A stretch of 64,000 bases of DNA, taken from Pseudomonadota bacterium (lineage in GTDB: Bacteria; Pseudomonadota; Gammaproteobacteria; Burkholderiales; Rhodocyclaceae). Made by a program: the position numbers and the translations under genes. Positions 16,671 to 24,231 of this stretch are shown here, in pieces (the first letter of the stretch is position 1; each line of letters begins with the position of its first letter). Location of the stretch: assembly GCA_018262095.1 (NCBI GenBank), contig JAGTRW010000005.1, positions 62,001 to 126,000 of the forward strand. The letters run 5' to 3'. The notes beneath the pieces were generated by a model. That model was not told the DNA's origin, did not search any database, and saw only the letters and a program-made list of their open reading frames with translations.

Positions 16671-18401
16671 ATGGATAAGATCGTACGCATCAATATGGCC
16701 GAGCTCACCAGCAGCGTCGAGCCCGTTCCGGCGGAATGGGTTGGGCTCGGCGGACGAGCGCTGACCTCGACCATCGTCGCCAAGGAAGTTCCGCCCACCT
16801 GCCACGCGCTGGGGCTGAGCAACAAGCTGGTGTTCGCCCCTGGCTTGTTGTCCGGCACCTCGGCGGCCAACTCGGGTCGCCTTTCGGCGGGCGCCAAGAG
16901 TCCGCTGACCGGCGGCATCAAGGAATGCAACGCCGGCGGCACCGCCGCAAAAATGTTCGCCAAGCTCGGCATCAAGGCGCTGATCATCGAATGGATTCCG
17001 CGCGAGGACAAGTGGTACAGCGTGCATGTGACCAAGGACGCGATCACCATCGCCGAAGAGTCCGAACTGATCGGCAAGGGCAACTACTGCCTGATCAACA
17101 GTGTTCAGGCACGCTACGGCAAGCCGGTCGGCGTCATGTCGGTCGGCCCGGTCGGCGAAATGAAAATGCTTTCGGCCAATATTTCGGTCGCCGATCCCGA
17201 GTCGCGAGTCCGTAGTCTGGGCCGTGGCGGGCTCGGCGCGGTGATGGGTTCGAAGAAGATCAAGTACATTTCGATCGACGATTCCGGAACGCCGCCGGTG
17301 ATGCCCAAGGACGCCGTCAAGTTCAAGGGCGCCGCGCGCATCTTCGCCAAGACGCTGCTCGACCACCCGGTCAGCGGCCAGGGGTTGCCGACCTACGGCA
17401 CCAACGTGCTGGTCAACATCCTCAACGAAGCCGGCGGTCTGCCGACACGCAATTTCACCAGCGGCCAGTTCGCCGGGCACGACAAGATTTCGGGCGAGAC
17501 GATGCACGCCACTATCGTCGCGCGCGGCGGAACGCCGACGCACGGCTGCCATGCCGGCTGTCAGATTCAGTGCTCGCAGGTCTACAACGACAAGAACGGC
17601 CAATACGTCACCTCGGGTTTCGAGTATGAAACGATCTGGGGCTTGGGCGCCAACTGCTGCATCGACGATCTCGACGACATCGCCGAAGCCGACCACATCA
17701 TGGACGACTTAGGCTGCGACAGCATCGAAACGGCGGTGATGTTCGGCGTCGCGATGGAAGCCGGGGTACTGCCTTTCGGCGACAGCAAGGAAATGCTGCG
17801 GCTGTTGCGCGACGAGATCGGCAAGGGTACGCCGCTCGGCCGCGTGCTCGGCGGCGGCGCCGCGCAGCTCGGCCGGATCTATGGCGTGACGCGCGTTCCG
17901 GTGGTCAAGAACCAGGGCATCCCGGCTTACGATCCGCGCTCGGTCAAGGGAATCGGCGTCACCTATGCGATGGGAACGATGGGCGCCGATCACACCTCGG
18001 GTTACGCCATCGCCACCAACATCCTCAACGTCGGCGGTCACGTCGATCCTCTGTCGAAGGTCGGTCAGGTCGAGCTCGCGCGCAACCTGCAGATCGCCAC
18101 GGCAGCCATCGATTCGACCGGAATGTGTCTGTTCATCGCCTTCCCGGCGCTCGACATCCCGGAGTGTCTGATTTCGCTGATCGACATGATCAACGCGCGC
18201 TTTGGTATCAACCTGACCGGCGACGACGTCACCGCGCTGGGCAAGTCGGTGCTCAAGATCGAGCATCAGTTCAACCTCGACGCCGGTCTGTCCAAGGAGC
18301 ACGATCGCCTTCCCGAGTTCTTCAGCAAGGAGTTGCTGCCGCCGCACAACGCGATCTGGGATTTCACCCCCGCCGAACTCGACGCCTTCTGGAACTTCTG
18401 A
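16671..18401 (+). CDS. aor: Tungsten-dependent aldehyde ferredoxin oxidoreductase, large subunit
   Basis: Catalytic subunit with a bis-pterin tungsten site and one [4Fe-4S] cluster; it interconverts aldehydes and carboxylic acids using a low-potential carrier. The 576-residue product has the family length. Cluster cysteines are C293, C297 and C301 (GCHAGCQIQC) and C486 (DSTGMC). Other AOR features include the N-terminal AEWVGLGGRALTSTIVAKE and DDLGCDSIETA near 345. The ATG at 16671 has a GGAG site and lies in a longer frame that is discarded. Tungsten rather than molybdenum is inferred from the family and the tup genes under the same promoter type. It is closer to the bacterial AorB type than to archaeal enzymes, from general recall. 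Confidence 0.92.
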   Translation: MDKIVRINMAELTSSVEPVPAEWVGLGGRALTSTIVAKEVPPTCHALGLSNKLVFAPGLLSGTSAANSGRLSAGAKSPLTGGIKECNAGGTAAKMFAKLGIKALIIEWIPREDKWYSVHVTKDAITIAEESELIGKGNYCLINSVQARYGKPVGVMSVGPVGEMKMLSANISVADPESRVRSLGRGGLGAVMGSKKIKYISIDDSGTPPVMPKDAVKFKGAARIFAKTLLDHPVSGQGLPTYGTNVLVNILNEAGGLPTRNFTSGQFAGHDKISGETMHATIVARGGTPTHGCHAGCQIQCSQVYNDKNGQYVTSGFEYETIWGLGANCCIDDLDDIAEADHIMDDLGCDSIETAVMFGVAMEAGVLPFGDSKEMLRLLRDEIGKGTPLGRVLGGGAAQLGRIYGVTRVPVVKNQGIPAYDPRSVKGIGVTYAMGTMGADHTSGYAIATNILNVGGHVDPLSKVGQVELARNLQIATAAIDSTGMCLFIAFPALDIPECLISLIDMINARFGINLTGDDVTALGKSVLKIEHQFNLDAGLSKEHDRLPEFFSKELLPPHNAIWDFTPAELDAFWNF

Positions 18402-18414
18402 TCGCCGATCCGGG

Positions 18415-18441
18415 CCCGGCGTCGGCGTCTGCCGCGCCGGG
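18415..18441 (+). terminator. Hairpin between aor and the moaD-like gene
   Basis: Stem CCCGGCG (18415-18421) with CGCCGGG (18435-18441), a 13-base loop, followed by TTTGTT. It resembles a weak rho-independent terminator or an attenuator that would lower expression of the small downstream gene relative to aor. Confidence 0.4.
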
Positions 18442-18478
18442 TTTGTTCACCGACCTGCGTCCGGACAAGGTGTTGCGA

Positions 18479-18730
18479 ATGAAAATCAGGCTCAAACTTT
18501 TCGCTACGTTGGGAAGCTATCTGCCGCCGGGCAGCAGCGGCGGCGAAACGCTGATCGAATTGCCGGAAGCGGCGATCATCCCGGACGCGCTCGGCATGTT
18601 CGGCGTACCGCTTAACCTAGCGCACATCGTGTTCGTCAACGGGCGTCATGTCTTGCGCCCGAACTTGCCGACGCACCCCTTGCACGACGGCGACACGCTG
18701 GCCGTCTTCCCGGCCATCGGCGGCGGCTAG
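18479..18730 (+). CDS. MoaD/ThiS-family sulfur carrier protein (AorD-like)
   Basis: An 83-residue ubiquitin-fold protein ending in Gly-Gly-Gly, as MoaD/ThiS proteins need for C-terminal activation. The sequence begins MKIRLKLFATLG and has the conserved HDGDTLAVFPAIGGG end. It lies 77 bp after aor, the position where I recall a moaD-like gene (aorD) in the Aromatoleum aor operon. It probably supplies sulfur for molybdopterin for the tungsten enzyme. The start at 18479 is chosen from the fold; the frame extends far upstream inside aor. Confidence 0.82.
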   Translation: MKIRLKLFATLGSYLPPGSSGGETLIELPEAAIIPDALGMFGVPLNLAHIVFVNGRHVLRPNLPTHPLHDGDTLAVFPAIGGG

Positions 18731-18773
18731 CAGCGGCCGCAGTGGCGCGAAACGGGCTAAGTAGTCAGGGAGG

Positions 18774-18968
18774 CTAGGCGACTTCCTGGGCATTGAGTAG
18801 CCGGATACGCGCTTGATGCAGAAACTCGTTGAGTTCCCGGACGTTGGCATAGGCATCTCCGTGAGTTGCGTTGGCGAGCCGGCGCCCCATTTTCTGCGCG
18901 ACAAACAGCACGTCGGACAATTCATCGATGTTTTCCCGCCGCGCCACTTCGCTTGTTTCGTCCAGCAT
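18774..18968 (-). CDS. Hypothetical 64-residue protein
   Basis: A small, charged, mostly helical protein without cysteines or membrane segments (MLDETSEVARRENIDELSDV). The ATG at 18968 is preceded by an AAAGGAAA site. It is antisense to the aor operon direction and convergent with the moaD-like gene. I do not recognise it, and no function is proposed. Confidence 0.5.
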   Translation of the reverse strand: MLDETSEVARRENIDELSDVLFVAQKMGRRLANATHGDAYANVRELNEFLHQARIRLLNAQEVA

Positions 18969-19313
18969 GGCGATTTCCTTTGTCCGTGTATTGCTGCGTT
19001 AGTCCTAAAAATTCCGGCGATGCATCGTTCGGCGTCCAGCGCGCCCATGCACGGCAGATTGAAGCAACTGTCCGTTGGCGTCTGTCTGCGAGCGAACAGA
19101 GCGCTTAAGGACGCCTCCCGGCTTTGCGCTGTCGATCTGCGGTCGTCGAACGGCTGAACTATCGCTCAAGCCGCGGTGGCCGTTAATCCGACTTTTCGCT
19201 TGAAAAAAGCGCCGAAACAAACGAATATGCCGCCCCTTCGGCTGATCGTCGGTGCGTCGCTGCACGCGGCCAGCGCACGATTTTTCCTCAACCCAGTTCA
19301 TTCCCGAGCGGCC
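18969..19313. other. 345-bp divergent intergenic region
   Basis: This gap separates the 64-residue gene (minus) and the parB-like gene (plus). A plausible plus-strand promoter is TTGAAA (19200-19205), 17 bp, GAATAT (19223-19228). Unlike the regulon promoters it has no dyad upstream at the usual distance. I see no other gene. An upstream in-frame extension of the parB-like gene reaches 19176 but lacks a ribosome binding site. Confidence 0.4.
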
Positions 19314-20216
19314 ATGTCCTTCAAAGAATCTCCCTCGCAATTTCAAATGATCGACGTGTCGTTGATCGAAGCGGGCTCGTCGCCTGCGCGTCAGAACATC
19401 GACGAAGCCAGCCTCAAGGGGCTGGCCAATTCGATCCAGATGAAGGGCCTGATTCACCCGCTGGTGGTGCTCCCCGCCAACGCCGCTGGACGGCATGCCC
19501 TGATCGTCGGCGAACGCCGCTGGCGGGCCGCCGTTCTGGCCGGCGAGAAAACGGTTCCGGCGCTGATCCGTCAGTGCGAGCCCGGCGAAGCGCTGGAAAT
19601 CCAGGTTTTCGAAAACCTCGGTCTGGGAATGCGCGCGGCGCTCGAACCCCGCGAGATGGCCAATGCCATTCAGGCGATTGCCGAACGCTTTGCAACGCGC
19701 GACGCCGCCGCCGAGCATTTCGGCCGCAACGCTTCCTGGCTCAATCAGGCGACCGCCGCCGCCAAGCTCTCGGCCAAGGTCACCGCGCTGCTCGATTCGG
19801 GGAAAATTTCCAGCGCTGGCGCTGCCGTTCAACTCGAAAAACTGGCGCAGAAAAACGAGGTCAAGGCGAAATCACTGATTGGCCAGATCGAGGAAATGCC
19901 GGAAGGGAAAAAACTGTCGAGGAAAACCGTCGATAGCGCGCTTTCCGCCGAAGGCGGCCGGCGCAAGAAAAAGGAAGAGGCGCCGGCGCCAGAGCAGTCC
20001 GCCGGCCCGGCGACGGCGGCCTCGACGGGCGGCAGCGAGCCGCTGCCGCCTTGGGAGGACGCGCCCGCCGCACCGAGTCGACGCCGCGTCAATCGCCACA
20101 AGGTCGAGCGGGTTGCCGAAATTCTCGGCATGGCCGACAGCGACGAGGAAGAGATCCTGGTCCAGCTGATCGATGCTTTTCTGGCGCTCAAGGGCGAGGC
20201 GACTTCGACGCCTTGA
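19314..20216 (+). CDS. Orphan ParB/RepB/Spo0J-like DNA-binding protein
   Basis: A 300-residue protein with an N-terminal ParB nuclease-like domain (DEASLKGLANSIQMKGLIHP, then VGERRWRAA near residue 65) and a central helix-turn-helix region (RDAAAEHFGRNASWLNQATAA, about 125-145). A charged, Ala/Pro-rich linker (about 205-260) and a short C-terminal helical domain follow. No parA and no plasmid genes are adjacent, so it is not part of an obvious partition locus. It could be a transcription regulator of the surrounding cluster or an unrelated insertion. The start at 19314 (MSFKESPSQ) is chosen over an upstream extension. Confidence 0.8.
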   Translation: MSFKESPSQFQMIDVSLIEAGSSPARQNIDEASLKGLANSIQMKGLIHPLVVLPANAAGRHALIVGERRWRAAVLAGEKTVPALIRQCEPGEALEIQVFENLGLGMRAALEPREMANAIQAIAERFATRDAAAEHFGRNASWLNQATAAAKLSAKVTALLDSGKISSAGAAVQLEKLAQKNEVKAKSLIGQIEEMPEGKKLSRKTVDSALSAEGGRRKKKEEAPAPEQSAGPATAASTGGSEPLPPWEDAPAAPSRRRVNRHKVERVAEILGMADSDEEEILVQLIDAFLALKGEATSTP

Positions 20217-20233
20217 GTGTGTCGCTGGCGCCG

Positions 20234-20860
20234 CTAGCGAGCGGCCAGGCCGCCGCGCTGATGACGCTCCAGGCACTGGTCGAGCTGGCTTCTCGGCGCC
20301 TTTTGAATCTTGCGCAGAAGCTCGTGCGACACCTCGCGCAGTTTATAGCGGCGGCGCAATTCGTCTTCGAGGTAGCTCAGCAGACTGGCCGCCATCTGCG
20401 CGTCGGCCAGCGCGCGGTGGGCGCGACCGGCAACGGGCAGCCTGGCGAAGTCGACCAGGACGCCCAGTTTGTGGCTTGGCGCTTGCGGCAGCAGCCGCCG
20501 CGCCAGCAGCATCGAGCAGGCAAACTCCTGGTGCCGACGGCGATCGATGCGGGCCAGTTCGGCGTCCCAGAATTTGCAGTCGAACGAAGCGTTGTGCGCG
20601 ACCAGCGGATGGCTGCCGACAAAATCGGCGACCTGCCGCATGACTTCGGCGGCTGGCGGCGCCTGGCGAACCATGGCGGTGGAAATGCCGGTGAGCTCTT
20701 CGATATACGAGGGAATCGCGACCCCGCAATTCATCAGGCTCTGGTAATGGTCGACGACCTTGCCGTCGCGCAGCAGCACGGCGGCAATTTCCGTCGCGCG
20801 GTCGCCTTGGGCGGGAGACAAGCCTGTCGTTTCAAAGTCGATTACCGCGACCAGTTCCAT
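20234..20860 (-). CDS. DnaQ-like 3'-5' exonuclease
   Basis: A 208-residue exonuclease of the DEDDh family. Exo I is VIDFETTGLSP near residue 7, Exo II is HNASFDCKFW near residue 87, and Exo III (HRALADAQMAASLL) is near residue 150. It resembles stand-alone epsilon-like proteins rather than the polymerase III subunit of full length. The ATG at 20860 is chosen; the frame upstream to 20905 adds a poor extension. It converges with the parB-like gene with a 17-bp gap. It has no clear link to the aldehyde/hydrogen genes. Confidence 0.82.
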   Translation of the reverse strand: MELVAVIDFETTGLSPAQGDRATEIAAVLLRDGKVVDHYQSLMNCGVAIPSYIEELTGISTAMVRQAPPAAEVMRQVADFVGSHPLVAHNASFDCKFWDAELARIDRRRHQEFACSMLLARRLLPQAPSHKLGVLVDFARLPVAGRAHRALADAQMAASLLSYLEDELRRRYKLREVSHELLRKIQKAPRSQLDQCLERHQRGGLAAR

Positions 20861-20943
20861 ACATTCAATCCCATCGTTTCTGATATTCGGCGGCGATTGT
20901 CTCATTTGGCAAGGGGCGCCGGCGCATCTTCTTTACCGTCGGC

Positions 20944-21019
20944 TTGTCACACGTTGTTACAGGTTGGTACGTAACAATGCAAAAGAAGCAATAGACACCG
21001 GCTTCGTCTGTCAATACAG
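20944..21019 (+). promoter_or_regulatory. Shared-regulon promoter of the 21068-22703 operon
   Basis: Dyad TTGTCACACGTTGTTACAG (20944-20962), 49 bp, then CAATACAG (21012-21019) as the -10 region. The -35 is weak, with AATAGA at the expected distance. The dyad position relative to the -10 is the same as at the other regulon promoters. Confidence 0.5.
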
Positions 21020-21067
21020 TGCGTCCTGCGATGTGGAATAGTTTTTTATATTACGGAAGGAAAAACT

Positions 21068-21166
21068 ATGAACACGATGAACTCGTCGGCCATGACGATT
21101 GCGGTTCTTGCGAACCCAAGCACGGGTGTTTTGACCCCCGCGCCAGTCGGACCCCTGGGAATTTGA
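21068..21166 (+). CDS. Possible 32-residue peptide downstream of a regulon promoter
   Basis: The frame starts at 21068 (MNTMNSSAMTIAVLANPSTG) behind a good GGAAGG site, about 40 bases after the predicted transcription start, and ends at 21166 in APVGPLGI. It has no cysteine and no known family. It could be a real small protein, a leader peptide for the genes that follow, or the undamaged start of a frameshifted gene. The remaining 180 bp before 21347 hold no clear open frame or motif. Confidence 0.4.
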   Translation: MNTMNSSAMTIAVLANPSTGVLTPAPVGPLGI

Positions 21167-21346
21167 TTTCCTCCAAGCGGCCGCGATAACTCTCGGTCTC
21201 GAGTCGCCAGCCTGGTGCGGCGACCCAATTATCCTCTGCTCAAGAACTTGAGCGCCTATCTTGGTGTGATTGTTCCATCGAGATTCAATACATCAAAGAC
21301 ATCATCGATCTCTGGCGAGAGTCGGTGTTGTTGAAAGGATTCAACA

Positions 21347-21790
21347 ATGAACGAACTTAATACGAAGACTCATGATTCCGATCATTTGCACGACGTGGCA
21401 TCGATCGACCTCGGGCAGCTGCTGACGTCTTCCCTGCCGCGCCTGACGCTGCTTCCGCTGGTCAAGGCGAGGGTCAAGCTGGTCATCGCCGAGCACGTCC
21501 AAGCGTCGCCCATCGCCAGCTCGACCAGCGATGACATGGCCGCGGCGAAGGTGGTGGACTATCTGCGCGGTGCTTCGGCTATTCCGCTCCAGCCTGAGCT
21601 ATGCACCCTCATGGCGCGGGTCGGTTTCGACAAGGCGCTGTTTACCTACGGCAAGGCTGACGGCGTTCCGGTCGGGTACGCGGAAGGAATATGGCTGCTG
21701 AAATTCGTCGAGCCCGCCGAGAAGGACCCGGCAAAGCCTCCGGATTTGTCGTGGCTGCGCTTCCTTGGCGGCGATGCCACTCGGCATTGA
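21347..21790 (+). CDS. Hypothetical 147-residue cytosolic protein
   Basis: A soluble protein with an AAAGGA ribosome binding site and good coding character. One cysteine, no membrane segment and no recognised motif. The middle part (LPRLTLLPLVKARVKLVIAE) is hydrophobic and helical, and the end is Pro/Asp-rich. It is the second frame after a regulon promoter and precedes the shikimate dehydrogenase-like gene by 94 bp, so co-transcription is plausible. Its function is unknown. Confidence 0.65.
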   Translation: MNELNTKTHDSDHLHDVASIDLGQLLTSSLPRLTLLPLVKARVKLVIAEHVQASPIASSTSDDMAAAKVVDYLRGASAIPLQPELCTLMARVGFDKALFTYGKADGVPVGYAEGIWLLKFVEPAEKDPAKPPDLSWLRFLGGDATRH

Positions 21791-21884
21791 TCTTCCCCTT
21801 GTCGTCGGCTGGTCAAGAGCCGCCGGTTGTTGACGCGGAAGGATTTCTCGGCTCGAATCGAGTCTTTGCGGTGGAATTCATTCG

Positions 21885-22703
21885 ATGAGCAGACCGATCA
21901 ACAAGGACACCACGCTGTGCATCTCGCTGGCGGCGCGGCCGAGCAATTTCGGCACGCGTTTCCATAACTTCCTGTACGACGCGCTCGGCCTCGATTACCT
22001 CTACAAGGCGTTTTCGACCACCGACCTGGCGGCGGCGATCGGCGGCGTGCGGGCGCTGGGAATCCGCGGCTGCGCGATCTCGATGCCGTTCAAGGAAGCG
22101 TGCATCCCGCTGGTCGACGAGCTCGACGCTTCGGCCTTGGCGATCGACTCGGTCAATACCATCGTCAACACCGCTGGTCGGCTCAAAGCGTACAACACCG
22201 ACTACCTGGCGATCGCCAGACTGCTGGCCGAACACCGGCTTTCGCCCGACCTCGTTTTTGCGCTGCAAGGCAGTGGCGGAATGGCCAAAGCGGTGGCCTG
22301 CGCGTTGCGCGACGCCGGTTTCAAACAGGGCTATATCGTTGCCCGCAACGAAGCGAAGGGCCGCGCGCTGGCCGCGCTCTACGGCTTCGAATGGCGCGCG
22401 AGCATGGCCGGCGTTCGTGCCGGACTGCTGATCAATGTCACGCCGATCGGGATGGCCGGCGGCGCCGAGCAGGATGCGCTGTCGTTCAGTGCTGCGGCGA
22501 TCGCCGACGCCAGCGTGATCTTCGACGTCGTCGCGCTGCCGGCGGTGACGCCCTTGATCCGCCAGGCGCAGGCGTGCGGCAAGGAGGTCATCACCGGCGC
22601 CGAGGTCTTTGCCATTCAGGCCGTCGAGCAGTTCGTGCTGTATACCGGGGTGCGGCCAGACGACGAGCAATTCCGGCAAGCGGCCAGCTTCGCCCGCGGC
22701 TGA
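21885..22703 (+). CDS. Shikimate 5-dehydrogenase-like protein (HI0607/SdhL type)
   Basis: A 272-residue two-domain dehydrogenase of the AroE superfamily. The NAD(P) loop is GSGGMAKAV near residue 127. Catalytic Lys (SMPFKEA, near 68) and Asp (YNTDYLA) are present. The Ser-x-Ser shikimate-binding motif of AroE is replaced by PSNFGTRFHN. This pattern and MSRPINKDTTLCISLAARPSN match what I recall of the HI0607 subgroup, for which shikimate is a poor substrate. The role here is unknown. It ends 7 bp before the tupA stop on the other strand. Confidence 0.85.
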   Translation: MSRPINKDTTLCISLAARPSNFGTRFHNFLYDALGLDYLYKAFSTTDLAAAIGGVRALGIRGCAISMPFKEACIPLVDELDASALAIDSVNTIVNTAGRLKAYNTDYLAIARLLAEHRLSPDLVFALQGSGGMAKAVACALRDAGFKQGYIVARNEAKGRALAALYGFEWRASMAGVRAGLLINVTPIGMAGGAEQDALSFSAAAIADASVIFDVVALPAVTPLIRQAQACGKEVITGAEVFAIQAVEQFVLYTGVRPDDEQFRQAASFARG

Positions 22704-22710
22704 GTCGTCG

Positions 22711-23523
22711 TCAGTTTTTCGCGTCGGGGAAGAACAGCTGTTCGCCGTTGATCTTGTACGCGGCGATCACTTCCTGGCCTTCGCGCGAAGTGATCCAGTC
22801 GATGAACTTCATTCCCGATTCTTTCTTGACGTGCGGATGCTTGGCGGGATTGACCAGCATCACGCCGTAGGGATTGAACAGCCGCTTGTCGCCGGCCAGC
22901 ACGATCTCGATGTCCTGGCGGTTCTTGAACGACAGCCAGGTGCCGCGGTCGGCCAGCGTGTAGCCGCCCATCGCCGCGCTCATATTGAGCGTCGGTCCCA
23001 TTCCGGCGCCGGCTTCCTTGTAGCCGGCCCAGGCTTTCGGATCGACGCCGGCGTCCTTCCAGAAGCGCAGTTCGGCGGCGTGTGTGCCGCTCTTGTCGCT
23101 GCGTGAAATGAACGGCGTCGTACCGGCGGCGATTCGCCGAAAGCCTTCGACGACGTCGGTCGTTGTCTTGACCCGCGACGCGTCGGACTTGGGACCGACG
23201 ATCACGAAATCGTTGTACATCACGTCGCGGCGCTCGATGCCAAAGCCCTCGGCGACAAATTTGTCCTCGGCCGCCCGATCGTGCACCAGCAGCACGTCGG
23301 CGTCGCCACGCCGCCCGGTGTCGAGCGCCTGGCCGGTGCCCAGCGCCACCACCTTGACCTTGATTCCGGTCTTGGCCTCGAAGCGCGGCAGGATGAAGCC
23401 GAACAGCCCGGACTGGTCGGTCGAGGTCGTCGAAGCGACGACGATAGCTTCGTCGGCGAGCGCGATGCTGCCGAGCAGGGTGATGCAAAAACCGATGATC
23501 AGCTGTCGAAAGCGACTCGCCAT
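22711..23523 (-). CDS. tupA: Tungstate ABC transporter substrate-binding protein TupA
   Basis: A 270-residue periplasmic oxyanion-binding protein. An N-terminal signal peptide (MASRFRQLIIGFCITLLG, cleavage after ALA) is followed by VASTTSTDQSGLFGF, the TupA ligand motif, then DVLLVHDRAAEDKFV and FISRSDKSGTHAAELRFW. It is the last gene of the hydrogenase operon on this strand. Its start overlaps the tupC end by 25 bases. The permease gene tupB lies at 15457-16152. High-affinity tungstate uptake is inferred from the family. Confidence 0.9.
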   Translation of the reverse strand: MASRFRQLIIGFCITLLGSIALADEAIVVASTTSTDQSGLFGFILPRFEAKTGIKVKVVALGTGQALDTGRRGDADVLLVHDRAAEDKFVAEGFGIERRDVMYNDFVIVGPKSDASRVKTTTDVVEGFRRIAAGTTPFISRSDKSGTHAAELRFWKDAGVDPKAWAGYKEAGAGMGPTLNMSAAMGGYTLADRGTWLSFKNRQDIEIVLAGDKRLFNPYGVMLVNPAKHPHVKKESGMKFIDWITSREGQEVIAAYKINGEQLFFPDAKN

Positions 23524-24218
23524 GGTAGTTCTCCTTGAATGAAAAGTTTGGCCTCGGCCGATTGCGGCCGGGCGAAGAAGCGCGACGACGGCGCGCGCTC
23601 GATGACGCGGCCCCGGTCCAGAAAAACGACGTCGTCTGAAATGCGCATGGCCTGGCCCAGGTTATGGGTGGTCATCAGGATTCGCGCGCCGTCGGTCCGG
23701 ATTTCGCGAACGATGCGTTCGACGGCCTCGGTCGCCGAAGGGTCGAGCGCGGCGGTCGGCTCGTCGAGCAACAGCAGTTGCGGACGCATCGCCCAGGCGC
23801 GCGCCAGCGCCAGCCGCTGGCGTTCACCGCCCGACAGCCGGCGTGCGCTGTCGCTGGCGCGATCGGCGAGACCGACCCGTTCGAGCGTCTGCAGCGCGCG
23901 CCGCCGCGCTTCGGCACACGACAGCCCGAGCGGCGCCAGACCCAGTCCGGCGTTGTGCAGCACCGAACTGCGCAGCAGCACCGGATGCTGGAAGACCATG
24001 GCGATTCCAGCGGCCGGCAGGCCGTCGCCATGCCAGTCGATGACACCGCCATCGGGTGCCTGCAGCCCGGCCAGAACGCGCAACAGCACGGTCTTGCCGG
24101 CGCCGTTGGGTCCGATGATCACGGTAATTCCTTCGGCGTCGATATCCAGGTCGACGCCGCACAGCACGGCGCGGCCGCCGGGAGTGAAGTGGATGTTGGA
24201 AAGCCTGATTGGAAACAA
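23499..24218 (-). CDS. tupC: Tungstate ABC transporter ATP-binding protein TupC
   Basis: A 239-residue ABC ATPase. Walker A GPNGAGKTV is near residue 37, the Q-loop is VFQHPVLL, the signature is LSGGERQRLALARA and Walker B is LLLLDEPTAALD. The start is most likely a TTG at 24218 (followed by FPIRLSNIHFTPGG); upstream codons lie inside the hydrogenase large-subunit gene. It directly follows that gene with a 13-bp gap and overlaps tupA, so tungstate uptake is co-transcribed with the hydrogenase. Confidence 0.85.
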   Translation of the reverse strand: MFPIRLSNIHFTPGGRAVLCGVDLDIDAEGITVIIGPNGAGKTVLLRVLAGLQAPDGGVIDWHGDGLPAAGIAMVFQHPVLLRSSVLHNAGLGLAPLGLSCAEARRRALQTLERVGLADRASDSARRLSGGERQRLALARAWAMRPQLLLLDEPTAALDPSATEAVERIVREIRTDGARILMTTHNLGQAMRISDDVVFLDRGRVIERAPSSRFFARPQSAEAKLFIQGELPWRVAFDS

Positions 24219-24231
24219 GGTCGCTGGCAGC

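Noticed and set aside
23084-23542. Plus-strand frames opposite tupA
   Set aside because: Antisense frames without motifs. The minus strand encodes a signal peptide and the TupA ligand motif.
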